Notes under the pieces: model-generated
What the model was told of the DNA's origin: nothing
Databases searched by the model: none
What the model saw: only the letters and a program-made list of their open reading frames with translations
Assembly: GCF_900168005.1 (NCBI RefSeq)
Contig: NZ_FUYP01000004.1
Location: 1-64,000 of the forward strand
Direction of reading: 5' to 3'
Source of the DNA: Sphingopyxis flava
Lineage (GTDB): Bacteria > Pseudomonadota > Alphaproteobacteria > Sphingomonadales > Sphingomonadaceae
DNA length: 64,000 bases
Shown here: piece by piece, positions 8,748 through 17,355 of the stretch
Layout: each line of letters starts with the position of its first letter
How positions within the stretch are numbered: position 1 is the first letter of the stretch
Program-made: the position numbers and the translations under genes

Positions 8748-9719
8748 TCAGGATTGCGCCGGAACTATTGGGGTGCCGACCGCCTCTGACGCGATCGCCA
8801 CGCCGAGGGCATTGCCGCTTTGCCATGCATATTCGACGAATCCGTGCGAGAGCCAATCACCGCATGCGCCGATGCCGATGGCGCCGTTCCACAGATGACC
8901 GAGATCGCTTCCCGACGGGTGGGCGAAACGCCATCGCTGGGCGTCGGCGAGCAGCGGTTCGGGCAAAGGCTCGCCGGCGACATCTTGGAAAATCGCAAAC
9001 AAGGCAGAAGATACCGCCGAAGGCTCCTGTGCAATATTGGCGTCGCTCCAGTTCCAGTCTGCTTGAACCACCCAATGTTCGGCATCGCCCCGTCCCGGCC
9101 GCGCATTGCTGCGCACGGCATGGACGAGCGGCGCCGGTCCGCGCAGGAAGTCGGGCAGGACGGCGATGCGCTCGGGAAACAGAAACGTCGCGCTCCACAC
9201 CGGCCGCGAGGTAACGCCCATGGCCGCGCGCGCCATGTCGAAATCGTGGAGCGACAACAGCGGCGCCGCCTGCTCGGCCGGGATTGCGAGGACCGCGGCG
9301 TCGAAATCATCGAAGCGCTGCTTCTCGCTATGAATCGTCCAGCGCGGCCCTTGGCGCGTAACGGCGGTAATCGCGGTATCGAAGCGAATATCGTGATGGC
9401 GCGCCATATCCATGAGCGGAGCGTCCATCGTCGGGGTTCCAACCCAGGCGTGAAGACCCGCCGCTGGCCAAGGTGCCGCGAGATCGCGCGCGTGCCAGTC
9501 GTCGACGAGCGCCTTGAATGCATTCGAACGGACGGTGAAGTGGGTCGCGCCATGGTCAAAACTGATGTCGGCGTAACCGCTCGCGGCTTTACGCGTCGAC
9601 ATGCGGCCGCCGACTGCGCACGACCTTTCGAATATCGCGGGGACGTGTCCGGCCGCGCGCAGTGCGTTCGCGCAGGCGAGGCCGGCAATCCCGGCACCGA
9701 TCACCGCGACGCGCATCAT
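8748..9719 (-). CDS. Renalase-like FAD/NAD(P)-dependent amine oxidoreductase
   Basis: A 323-residue flavoprotein beginning MMRVAVIGAGIAGLACANAL, a textbook FAD-binding Rossmann motif, followed by FERSCAVGGRMSTR. The C-terminal GDWLSHGFVEYAWQSGNALG fits the bacterial renalase-like/amine oxidase group. The start at 9719 (or the next ATG at 9716) follows a GGCCGGGA stretch; longer upstream translation is Arg/Pro-rich noise. Family members oxidise reduced nicotinamide isomers or small amines. Such genes recur in light and singlet-oxygen regulons of alphaproteobacteria. Here the gene is divergent from the LOV-HTH gene (190-bp gap) and leads the crtI-like gene. Confidence 0.78.
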   Translation of the reverse strand: MMRVAVIGAGIAGLACANALRAAGHVPAIFERSCAVGGRMSTRKAASGYADISFDHGATHFTVRSNAFKALVDDWHARDLAAPWPAAGLHAWVGTPTMDAPLMDMARHHDIRFDTAITAVTRQGPRWTIHSEKQRFDDFDAAVLAIPAEQAAPLLSLHDFDMARAAMGVTSRPVWSATFLFPERIAVLPDFLRGPAPLVHAVRSNARPGRGDAEHWVVQADWNWSDANIAQEPSAVSSALFAIFQDVAGEPLPEPLLADAQRWRFAHPSGSDLGHLWNGAIGIGACGDWLSHGFVEYAWQSGNALGVAIASEAVGTPIVPAQS

Positions 9720-9852
9720 TCCCGGCCTTCGCGCCGTTGGCGCGCGAGGACGCGGGGGGCGCGGTGCTCCGCTGCGCAAGAATGGGACCCGGAGGGGCAA
9801 CAGGGAAGCGCGTGCCGAGACATGCGCCAGGATTTCGCTCGCGTCCGGTCTT

Positions 9853-9876
9853 GCCGCAACATGTCCGTTCGGGCAG
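9853..9876. promoter_or_regulatory. Shared 24-bp motif, copy 2 (LOV-HTH / renalase divergent promoter)
   Basis: Plus-strand GCCGCAACATGTCC followed by GTTCGGGCAG, differing from the copy at 7157-7180 at two positions. It ends 33 bp before the LOV-HTH start and lies 134 bp upstream of the renalase-like start, inside the only intergenic space between these divergent genes. This is a suitable place for autoregulation and control of the neighbouring operon. An A-rich stretch and TTGAAC follow on the plus strand. No recognised sigma-factor consensus was assigned. Confidence 0.55.
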
Positions 9877-9909
9877 GTTGAACGTCAAAAAGAGTAAGGA
9901 TAGGGTCTC

Positions 9910-10494
9910 ATGTCTTTGAGCGCGATGATCGCCACGAGCCCGATCGCGGCGGTGATCAGTAATCCGCGGTTGCCGGATAATCCGATCGTCGAATGCAATG
10001 AAGCCTTTGTGGCCCTGACCGGCTATGCGGCGTCGGAAGTTATCGGCCGCAACTGTCGCTTTCTCGCGGGACCGGGGACGGAGGCCTCGCTGACCGCCGA
10101 ACTGCGCGCGGCTATACGCGAACATCGCCCGGCGCTGGTGGAGATACTCAACTACCGGAAGGGCGGACATGCCTTTCGCAATGCCGTGCTTGTCGCACCG
10201 ATCTTTGGGAGCGACGGGTCGCTCGAATATTTCCTCGGGTCACAGATGGAGGTCGAGGCGCCATCTTCGTTCGCCGACCGGCAAGGCGAAGCGCGCCGTA
10301 GGATCGAGCGCCTCTCCCCTCGCCAGCGCGAGGTGTTACTTTTGATGGCGGCTGGCCAGCTCAACAAGCAGATGGGTTTTCAACTCGGCCTCTCCGAGCG
10401 GACGATCAAGATGCATCGCGCTGCGATGCTCCGCGCCCTTGACGTCGAAACCAATGCCGATGCGATCCGGCTTGCCGTAGAAGCCGGCTTTTGA
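9910..10494 (+). CDS. LOV-HTH blue-light photoreceptor transcription factor
   Basis: A 194-residue protein made of a PAS/LOV domain (about residues 10-115) and a LuxR-type HTH (about 135-190, opening LSPRQREVLLL). The LOV signature GRNCRFLAG includes Cys49, the residue that forms a flavin adduct in blue light. Asn81, Asn91 (NYRKGGHAFRN) and Gln112 (GSQMEV) are the flavin-contacting positions of photoactive LOV domains, and all are present. The architecture matches EL222 of Erythrobacter, in which light releases the HTH for dimerisation and DNA binding. It is therefore likely to be photoactive. It lies divergent to renalase-like and crtI-like genes. AAGGA precedes the ATG. Confidence 0.88.
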   Translation: MSLSAMIATSPIAAVISNPRLPDNPIVECNEAFVALTGYAASEVIGRNCRFLAGPGTEASLTAELRAAIREHRPALVEILNYRKGGHAFRNAVLVAPIFGSDGSLEYFLGSQMEVEAPSSFADRQGEARRRIERLSPRQREVLLLMAAGQLNKQMGFQLGLSERTIKMHRAAMLRALDVETNADAIRLAVEAGF

Positions 10495-10588
10495 TTCACC
10501 GAGCGATCCGCCAAGGTGCACAGCCTGCGCTCGAAATGTCCGCTTTTTCTGTTCGATCGCCAAAAGCCGTCAGGCCGAAAACGGCCCC

Positions 10589-11428
10589 CTATAAGAAGTT
10601 CGCCTGATAGCTGGTCGCCATCAGCGACACATGCGCTTCCAGCGGCGGACGCAGCTCGAACGCCTTTGGCTCCCGCGCAAAATTCCACAATCGCACCAGC
10701 CGCCAATCGCTGCGCCGCTCCTCAGCGACGGCCAGCTCATTGCGCGTGATGTGAAACGGCGTGCGCTCCCAGCCATTGGTCGTCTTCACCTCGATCAGCC
10801 GATCGCGGCCGTCGGTGTCGAAGCTCAGGATGTCATAGCCAGCACCATCGCCATCGACATGGGACACCCAGCGGATGTGCTCGGCGAGATCGGTCCGGCC
10901 GGCGGCGAGCAGGCTGGCTCGCTCATGGGCGAGGACGCGTTCCTCGCCAGCGCGGCCCAGAGCCCGATTGCGGGCATCGCGCTCCGCCACATCGTACTTC
11001 CGGGCAATGGCGGTCATCTGCTCGAGCTCGTCGGGCGGCGGCGCATTGCTGTGCGTCGGCGGCGGCCCGATCCATAGCTTTGCTTCTTCCCGAAGTGCGG
11101 ATGGCCACGGACCCATTGCCATCCTCGCGGCCGGCGCGAGCCAATCCGGATGACGCTCGAGCCAGCGCACCACCGCATCGACGAGCGAGGCCTGGAAATT
11201 GAAGGCCGGCTTGTAGCCTGGAATCCAGTCCTCCCCGAGCCCCTTGAGCACAGCGCTGATGTTCTGATGCTTGTATTCGATCGAGCCCCGCGGCCGATTG
11301 ATCACGGCCTGCAGCAAGCGGTTATGCTCGGCCTTGCTGTAGGGGCGCCCCGCGATGTCGTCGCCAAGCATCGCGAAGTAATCCGCGACGATCGCATCAT
11401 TCTGCTCGTCGGACCAGTCACTGGCCAT
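10589..11428 (-). CDS. DUF3883 domain protein (nuclease-fold-like, possible defence function)
   Basis: A 279-residue cytoplasmic protein. Its C-terminal part (about residues 155-265) reads GRAGEERVLAHERASLL, then GYDILSFD and RLIEVKTT. This E...D...E-x-K pattern resembles the DUF3883/PD-(D/E)xK-like domain found next to restriction enzymes and helicases. The N-terminal 110 residues contain a helical region with HNRLLQAVINRPRGSIEYKHQNISAVL, suggesting a DNA- or protein-binding module. GGAG precedes the ATG at 11428. No methylase or helicase is adjacent, so it is an orphan. It abuts the toxin-antitoxin pair on the same strand. Nuclease activity is inferred only. Confidence 0.7.
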   Translation of the reverse strand: MASDWSDEQNDAIVADYFAMLGDDIAGRPYSKAEHNRLLQAVINRPRGSIEYKHQNISAVLKGLGEDWIPGYKPAFNFQASLVDAVVRWLERHPDWLAPAARMAMGPWPSALREEAKLWIGPPPTHSNAPPPDELEQMTAIARKYDVAERDARNRALGRAGEERVLAHERASLLAAGRTDLAEHIRWVSHVDGDGAGYDILSFDTDGRDRLIEVKTTNGWERTPFHITRNELAVAEERRSDWRLVRLWNFAREPKAFELRPPLEAHVSLMATSYQANFL

Positions 11429-11470
11429 GGCAGCTCCAGATCAGACCGGCCACGCTGGAGAAGCCTGGGA

Positions 11471-12242
<772 letters not shown>

Positions 12243-12297
12243 TCATCGGGAGTACCGTCAGCAGCAATGAGGCCCCCGACGGCACTTTTCGGCCTAA

Positions 12298-12615
12298 GAT
12301 GCGGACAATACGCAGTTTTCTATTGCACGCGCGCCCCAAGGCCGCACCTCGCCAAGCTCCATTGCCCGCCTTGAACGGGGTGATCCAGGCGTTGCCATCG
12401 GAACGCTTGCCGACGTTCTCGTTGTGCTCGGTCTTCTGGAGCGGCTCGCTGACCTGGTCGATATCCGCAAGGACGATCTGGGACTGGCGCTGGCAGCGGA
12501 GCACGGACCGCGCAGGGGCCGCTCCTTCGCGGCAAGGCTGAAAAAGCAGAAGGCTCCGACGGAGGAGACGCAGGATCGACAGGACGTTGTGGATCCTGAC
12601 GGGGCCTCTTTCTAA
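12298..12615 (+). pseudogene. HipB-like XRE regulator, remnant lacking the N-terminus
   Basis: An open frame after a stop at 12295-12297 reads SIARLERGDPGVAIGTL, then LLERLADLVDIRKDD and LKKQKAPTEE, ending TAA at 12613-12615. This matches the second half of small HTH_XRE antitoxins of the HipB type: recognition helix, the LERGDPGVA loop and the C-terminal helices. No start codon or first HTH helices precede it, so the 5' part is lost. Its TAA overlaps the ATG of the hipA-like remnant (TAATG), as expected for a former hipBA operon. Assignment is by motif recall. Confidence 0.6.
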
Positions 12616-12710
12616 TGGCCGATTTCGTCGCCCGTGTCGCACTTGGCGAAGGCCGGACACCGGTTGGCCAAATGCGATTCACTCATGCCGGGTCACGGCA
12701 ATTCTCGTAG
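12615..12710 (+). pseudogene. HipA-like kinase, N-terminal remnant (31 codons)
   Basis: The frame from ATG 12615 encodes MADFVARVALGEG then PVGQMRFTHAGSRQFS and stops at TAG 12708-12710. HipA family serine/threonine kinases commonly open with a V-x-L-x-G...PVGxLRF...FxY stretch, which fits. The remaining roughly 400 residues, including the kinase core, are absent downstream. The 196 bases that follow, up to the GFA-family gene, hold nothing I can identify. With the preceding remnant it marks a dead hipBA module beside a live PIN toxin gene. Confidence 0.55.
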
Positions 12711-12906
12711 GCCAGCAGGGGAAGCATGACGATGACGCGGCGCGGTCCGGTCCCTGGGGCTTCGGTGCATCACGGGTGGCGAAGAGGTGCGTGCCCGCAC
12801 GGCAGGCGGCGACGGACGCCGACGATAGGATGAGCCGAGACCGCCGCCAGGCCGGGTAGCCGTGCGGCAGATTGTGAGTGACCGCAGCCTCTGGTAGCGT
12901 ACGTCC

Positions 12907-13392
12907 ATGAAGAGGATCGAAAACGATATATCGGGCGGGTGCCAGTGCGGGGCGGTGCGCTATCATGCCATCGCGGTCCTTGACACCTCGCACATCTGCC
13001 ACTGCCGCATGTGCCAAAAGGCGGTAGGCAATTATTTTGCCGCGCTCGTCGGGATACCCCGCGACGCGCTGGCCTGGACACGAGGCAAGCCCGCGACCTT
13101 TAAAAGTTCCGATCCGGTGGAACGCGGCTTTTGCCGCGACTGCGGGACGCCGCTCTATTATGATTTTCTTGGCGCTGATTATTTGAGCGTGACGACCGGC
13201 TCGCTCGACGAACCCGCACGCTTTCCCCCACGCCGACAATATGGCGTAGAGGCACGGCTACCCTGGTTCGACAGCCTCGCAACACTGCCCGGTGACAGCG
13301 CGACCGAAGACGCGATGCCTGCCGAAGCCGCAGCCATCCGCGCGAGCCGTCACCAACATCCCGATCACGACACCGAGAATTGGCCACTGTGA
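12907..13392 (+). CDS. GFA/CENP-V family zinc-binding protein
   Basis: A 161-residue protein with the GFA zinc pattern: [10 protein letters not shown] (about residues 10-19), CHCRMCQK (about 31-38) and [13 protein letters not shown] (about 75-87). The first and third cysteine pairs bind a structural zinc and the middle ones a second zinc in glutathione-dependent formaldehyde-activating enzyme relatives. Most homologues, including this one, have no proven glutathione activity. The C-terminal 25 residues are His/Asp-rich. Its TGA overlaps the GTG start of the acetyltransferase gene (GTGA), so the two are co-translated. A second, broken GFA gene lies at 47400-47812. Confidence 0.85.
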   Translation: MKRIENDISGGCQCGAVRYHAIAVLDTSHICHCRMCQKAVGNYFAALVGIPRDALAWTRGKPATFKSSDPVERGFCRDCGTPLYYDFLGADYLSVTTGSLDEPARFPPRRQYGVEARLPWFDSLATLPGDSATEDAMPAEAAAIRASRHQHPDHDTENWPL

Positions 13393-13877
13393 ATTTCACG
13401 ATCCGGCGCTTAGGTCCTGCCGACGCGGCCACGATGCGTGCGCTCAATCGCCTCTACGCCGACGCATTCGGCGATAGCGAGACCTATGCGCCCGATCGCC
13501 CGGACGACAATTGGCTCGCGCACCAGCTCGGCAACAATGCAGTCATCATACTCGTTGCCGAACGGGAAGGAGCAGTCGTTGGAGGCCTGACCGCCTACGA
13601 ACTCCCCAAGCTCGAACAAGCACGTAGCGAAATCTATCTCTATGACCTCGCCGTGAGTGAGCCTGATCGTCGCCGCGGCATCGCAACCGCTCTGATCGGC
13701 GAACTCCAGCACATCGCCGCACAGACCGGAGCCTGGGTGATTTTCGTCCAGGCCGATTATGGCGACGACCCGGCCGTCGCGCTCTACACCAAGCTCGGCG
13801 CGCGCGAGGACGTGATGCATTTCGACATCGCCCCGCGCGCCCGGGAGGAATGGAAGAAACCGGGAACATCGCGCTAG
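13389..13877 (+). CDS. GNAT acetyltransferase of the AAC(3)-I aminoglycoside type
   Basis: A 162-residue GNAT protein. The core reads [19 protein letters not shown], then the acetyl-CoA loop [10 protein letters not shown], and [18 protein letters not shown] followed by EDVMHFDI. These blocks are characteristic of AAC(3)-I enzymes, which acetylate the 3-amino group of gentamicin- and fortimicin-type aminoglycosides using acetyl-CoA. The GTG at 13389 overlaps the stop of the upstream gene and gives the length of that family; a TTG at 13380 is an alternative. There is no integron, transposase or resistance cassette around it. It may be an intrinsic homologue with another amine substrate. Confidence 0.8.
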   Translation: MNFTIRRLGPADAATMRALNRLYADAFGDSETYAPDRPDDNWLAHQLGNNAVIILVAEREGAVVGGLTAYELPKLEQARSEIYLYDLAVSEPDRRRGIATALIGELQHIAAQTGAWVIFVQADYGDDPAVALYTKLGAREDVMHFDIAPRAREEWKKPGTSR

Positions 13878-13910
13878 GCCCCCTCGCACACCCCTGCTAC
13901 ACCCCGCGCC

Positions 13911-16721
13911 ATGTCCGATAAGAATCATCTCTATCTGGTCGATGGCTCCAGCTATATCTTTCGCGCCTATCACCGCCTGCCGCCGTTGACGAACCCCCAT
14001 GGCGTGCCGGTCGGCGCGGTTTATGGCTACACCACCATGTTATGGAAGCTGGCGAAGGATCTGAACGACGCCGAAGAGCCCACCCACCTCGCCGTCATCC
14101 TCGACCATTCGAGCCAGTCGTTCCGCAACGAGATTTACGACCAGTACAAGGCGAACCGGCCGCCGCCGCCCGAGGACCTGGTCCCGCAATTCCCACTGAT
14201 CCGTGACGCGACGCGCGCGTTTTCACTGCCCTGCATCGAGATGGAAGGTTTCGAGGCCGACGATCTGATCGCAAGCTATGCCGAGGCCGCGGTACGAGAA
14301 GGCTGGGACGTGACCATCGTGTCGTCGGACAAGGACCTGATGCAGCTCATCCGCGAACCCGCCGAGGGACCGCGCGTCGACATGCTCGACACGATGAAAA
14401 ATGCCCATATCGGTCTGGAGGCGGTGAACGAGAAGTTCGGGGTCCCCCCTGAACTCGTCGGCGACGTCCTCGCGCTGATGGGCGATAGCGTCGACAATGT
14501 TCCCGGCGTGCGGGGCGTCGGGCCCAAGACCGCGACAAAGCTGATTCAGGAATATGGCAGCCTGACCGCTGCGCTCGACGGCGCTGCGACGATGAAGCCC
14601 AGCAAGCTTCGCGACAATCTCATCGAACACCGCGCCCTGGCCGAATTGTCGCGTGTCCTCGTCGACCTGAAGCGCGACTGCCCCCTCCCCGATCCACTCG
14701 ATGCGCTGAAGCTCGGCGCGATCCCGGCGGGGCCGCTCAAGCTCTTTCTCGATGAACATGGCTTCCGGTCGCTGTCGGCGAAGCTCGACAATGGCGCCGC
14801 GCCCTCGGGTCCGCCTACGCTGCCGCGGAAGGTCAGCGCGTCCGCGGCTGCGTCGAGCGCGCCCTCGACGCCCGCGCTGCCCCCGATGCCAGCGATCGAC
14901 CGATCGCTCTACGAGACGGTCACGACGATCGAGGCGCTCGATCGCTGGATCGACGCAGCGCGGGAGGCACATATCGTTGCCGTGGACACCGAAACGGCAA
15001 GCCTCGACAGCGTCACCGGCACCCTTGTGGGAGTGAGCCTGTCCACCGGACCAGGCAAGGCATGTTACATCCCGCTCGGCCATGGTGGCACCGACATGTT
15101 CGCCGAAAGACCGGATCAGATACCCATGGGGGACGCGCTCGGCCGCCTTCACGCGCTTTTCACCGACGAGGCGGTATTAAAGGTCGGGCACAACCTCAAA
15201 TACGACATCGGCGTGCTCGCGCAGCACGGGATCGGCATCGCCCCCTATGACGATACGATGGTGATGAGCTTCGCGCTCGACGCAGGCAAGCACCAGCATG
15301 GGCTCGACGAGCTCGCCAAGCTGCATCTTGAGCACACATGTCTGACTTTCAAGGAGATCTGCGGGACCGGCCGGGCGCAGATCAGCTTTGCCGAGGTACC
15401 GCTCGACCGCGCGACCGCCTATGCCGCCGAGGACGCTGAGGTCGCCTGGCGGCTGTGGAGATTGCTCAAGCTGCGTCTGCCGATCGAGGGCGGCACCCGC
15501 ATCTACGAAATGGTCGACCGCCCTCTTGCGATCATCGTCGAAGGTATGGAACGCGCGGGCATCGTGGTTGACCGCGACTATCTTGCGCGCCTGTCACGCG
15601 AGTTCGCGAACGACATGCTGCGCATGGAGGGCGAGATCCACGCCTTGGCCGGCCAGCCCTTCGCGATCGGCAGCCCCAAGCAACTCGGCGAGATCCTTTT
15701 CGACAAACTGGGACTAAAGGGCGGACGCAAAGGCAAGTCGGGGGTTTGGTCGACCGATCAGACCGAACTTGAGCGGCTCGAACGCGACGGCGTGCCGATT
15801 GCGCGCAAGATCCTCGAATGGCGCCAGCTCGCCAAGCTCAAGTCGACCTATACCGACGCGCTGCAGGAACAGATCAATCCGGTGACCGGGCGTGTCCACA
15901 CAAGCTACAGCCTCGTCGGCGCGCAGACCGGGCGGCTGTCCTCGACCGACCCCAATCTGCAAAATATTCCGATCCGGACCGAGATCGGGCGCCAGATTCG
16001 CGATGCCTTCATAGCCGCGCCGGATCATGTGCTGATGGCGGCGGACTATAGCCAGATCGAGCTGCGCCTCGCTGCGCATATGGCCAACGTACCCGAGCTC
16101 AAGGAGGCCTTCGCGCAGGGGCAGGACATTCATGCCGCGACCGCGATCGAGCTGTTCGGCGAGGTCAACCGCGATACGCGCGGCAAGGCCAAAACCGTCA
16201 ACTTCTCAATCCTCTACGGCATCTCGCGCTGGGGCCTCGCGGGACGGCTCGAGATTACGCCCGACGAGGCGCAGGCGCTGATCGCCCGCTATTTCGAGCG
16301 CTTCCCCGGCATTTCGGACTATATCACCGACACGCTCGAAAGAGCGCGCGCGCAGGGCTATACCGAGACACTTTTCGGACGGAAGACCTGGTTTCCGCGC
16401 ATCAAGGCGGCGAGCCAGAACGAGCGCGCAGGAAGCGAGCGCGCCGCGATCAACGCGCCGATCCAGGGCACCAGCGCTGATCTCATCAAGCGCGCGATGG
16501 CGCGCATGCCCGCAGCGCTCGCCGACGCGGGACTGTCGGATGTCAGGATGCTGCTCCAGGTCCACGACGAACTCGTCTTCGAGGCGCCCGAAGCGAAAGC
16601 CGAAGCGGCGGGCGAGATCATCCGCCGCGTGATGATGGGCGCCGCCGAACCCGTCCTTACCCTCTCGGTCCCGCTGGAGGTCGAGATCGGGGTTGGCAAG
16701 AGCTGGGGCGACGCCCATTGA
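13911..16721 (+). CDS. polA: DNA polymerase I
   Basis: A 936-residue family A polymerase with all three domains. The 5' nuclease (residues 1-290) starts NHLYLVDGSSYIFRAYH and includes YKANRPPPPEDL and the helix-hairpin GVRGVGPKTATKLI. A proline/alanine linker (about 295-330) precedes the 3'-5' exonuclease (about 335-530), whose VAVDTETASLDS keeps the Asp-x-Glu metal ligands. The polymerase domain (about 560-936) has TGRLSSTDPNLQNIPIR, ADYSQIELR, the O-helix RGKAKTVNFSILYG and QVHDELVFE. It acts in Okazaki fragment maturation and repair. The downstream small gene overlaps its stop by 4 nt. Confidence 0.97.
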   Translation: MSDKNHLYLVDGSSYIFRAYHRLPPLTNPHGVPVGAVYGYTTMLWKLAKDLNDAEEPTHLAVILDHSSQSFRNEIYDQYKANRPPPPEDLVPQFPLIRDATRAFSLPCIEMEGFEADDLIASYAEAAVREGWDVTIVSSDKDLMQLIREPAEGPRVDMLDTMKNAHIGLEAVNEKFGVPPELVGDVLALMGDSVDNVPGVRGVGPKTATKLIQEYGSLTAALDGAATMKPSKLRDNLIEHRALAELSRVLVDLKRDCPLPDPLDALKLGAIPAGPLKLFLDEHGFRSLSAKLDNGAAPSGPPTLPRKVSASAAASSAPSTPALPPMPAIDRSLYETVTTIEALDRWIDAAREAHIVAVDTETASLDSVTGTLVGVSLSTGPGKACYIPLGHGGTDMFAERPDQIPMGDALGRLHALFTDEAVLKVGHNLKYDIGVLAQHGIGIAPYDDTMVMSFALDAGKHQHGLDELAKLHLEHTCLTFKEICGTGRAQISFAEVPLDRATAYAAEDAEVAWRLWRLLKLRLPIEGGTRIYEMVDRPLAIIVEGMERAGIVVDRDYLARLSREFANDMLRMEGEIHALAGQPFAIGSPKQLGEILFDKLGLKGGRKGKSGVWSTDQTELERLERDGVPIARKILEWRQLAKLKSTYTDALQEQINPVTGRVHTSYSLVGAQTGRLSSTDPNLQNIPIRTEIGRQIRDAFIAAPDHVLMAADYSQIELRLAAHMANVPELKEAFAQGQDIHAATAIELFGEVNRDTRGKAKTVNFSILYGISRWGLAGRLEITPDEAQALIARYFERFPGISDYITDTLERARAQGYTETLFGRKTWFPRIKAASQNERAGSERAAINAPIQGTSADLIKRAMARMPAALADAGLSDVRMLLQVHDELVFEAPEAKAEAAGEIIRRVMMGAAEPVLTLSVPLEVEIGVGKSWGDAH

Positions 16722-17212
16722 TCGCCGCTCTGCTTCTCCTTGCTGCCGATCCGGCCCCCGCCCCCGCCCCGCCGCCCGCCGAAGCAGCGTCCGTTCCGCC
16801 TGCACCGGTCGCGGACAGCGATGTCCGCGAATATGCGGCGATCGTCGGGCGCAAGGCGGTGGGCAAGCCCGTAGCGGGACCATTCGGAAGCGCCGACAAA
16901 GTCCTGATCATCGCGCGCGATGACAGGGGCTATCCGGTGATTGGCGCGAGCTTCGGCTTTCCGGTCCGCGAATCGCTGCCCGCCCCGCCGGCCGGCACAC
17001 TGGCTGTCTTGCGCCTGCATCAGACGCCCAGCGCTGTCATGCCGGGACCGACCGACGACGACCTCGCGTTTGTCGCTGCGAACCGGCTGCCGCTGTTCGT
17101 GATCGGTGAATGGGCACGCCCCGCACCGATGTGGGAAGTCGCCTGGCTCGACGGCGCGGTCCGCTATCGCACCGTGGGGGAAGTCGGCGAAATCGGGCCT
17201 TGGCGCGATTAG
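16718..17212 (+). CDS. Exported hypothetical protein with a possible degenerate JAB-like fold
   Basis: A 164-residue protein beginning at TTG 16718, which overlaps the polA stop (TTGA). A short hydrophobic leader (IAALLLLAADPA) and a Pro/Ala-rich linker suggest export. The remaining 125 residues contain LRLHQTPSAVMPGPTDDDLAFV and LPLFVIGEWARP. This spacing recalls the His-x-His-Pro...Ser...Asp arrangement of JAB/DUF4329-like domains with the metal ligands altered. That similarity is weak and function is unknown. Coupling to polA is by overlap only; no repair role is evident. Confidence 0.6.
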   Translation: MIAALLLLAADPAPAPAPPPAEAASVPPAPVADSDVREYAAIVGRKAVGKPVAGPFGSADKVLIIARDDRGYPVIGASFGFPVRESLPAPPAGTLAVLRLHQTPSAVMPGPTDDDLAFVAANRLPLFVIGEWARPAPMWEVAWLDGAVRYRTVGEVGEIGPWRD

Positions 17213-17355
17213 CGATAATCGCCGAACCGTCATGCTTGGCCGACGATTCGAAGACAGAGGAGGGCCCTGCCCTTCCCTTGCCCGCCATTCGAGCCTATGA
17301 CTGGTGTGTGACGTCTGGCTGACACAGATGTGACGGCCATCGACGAAAGGTCGAC

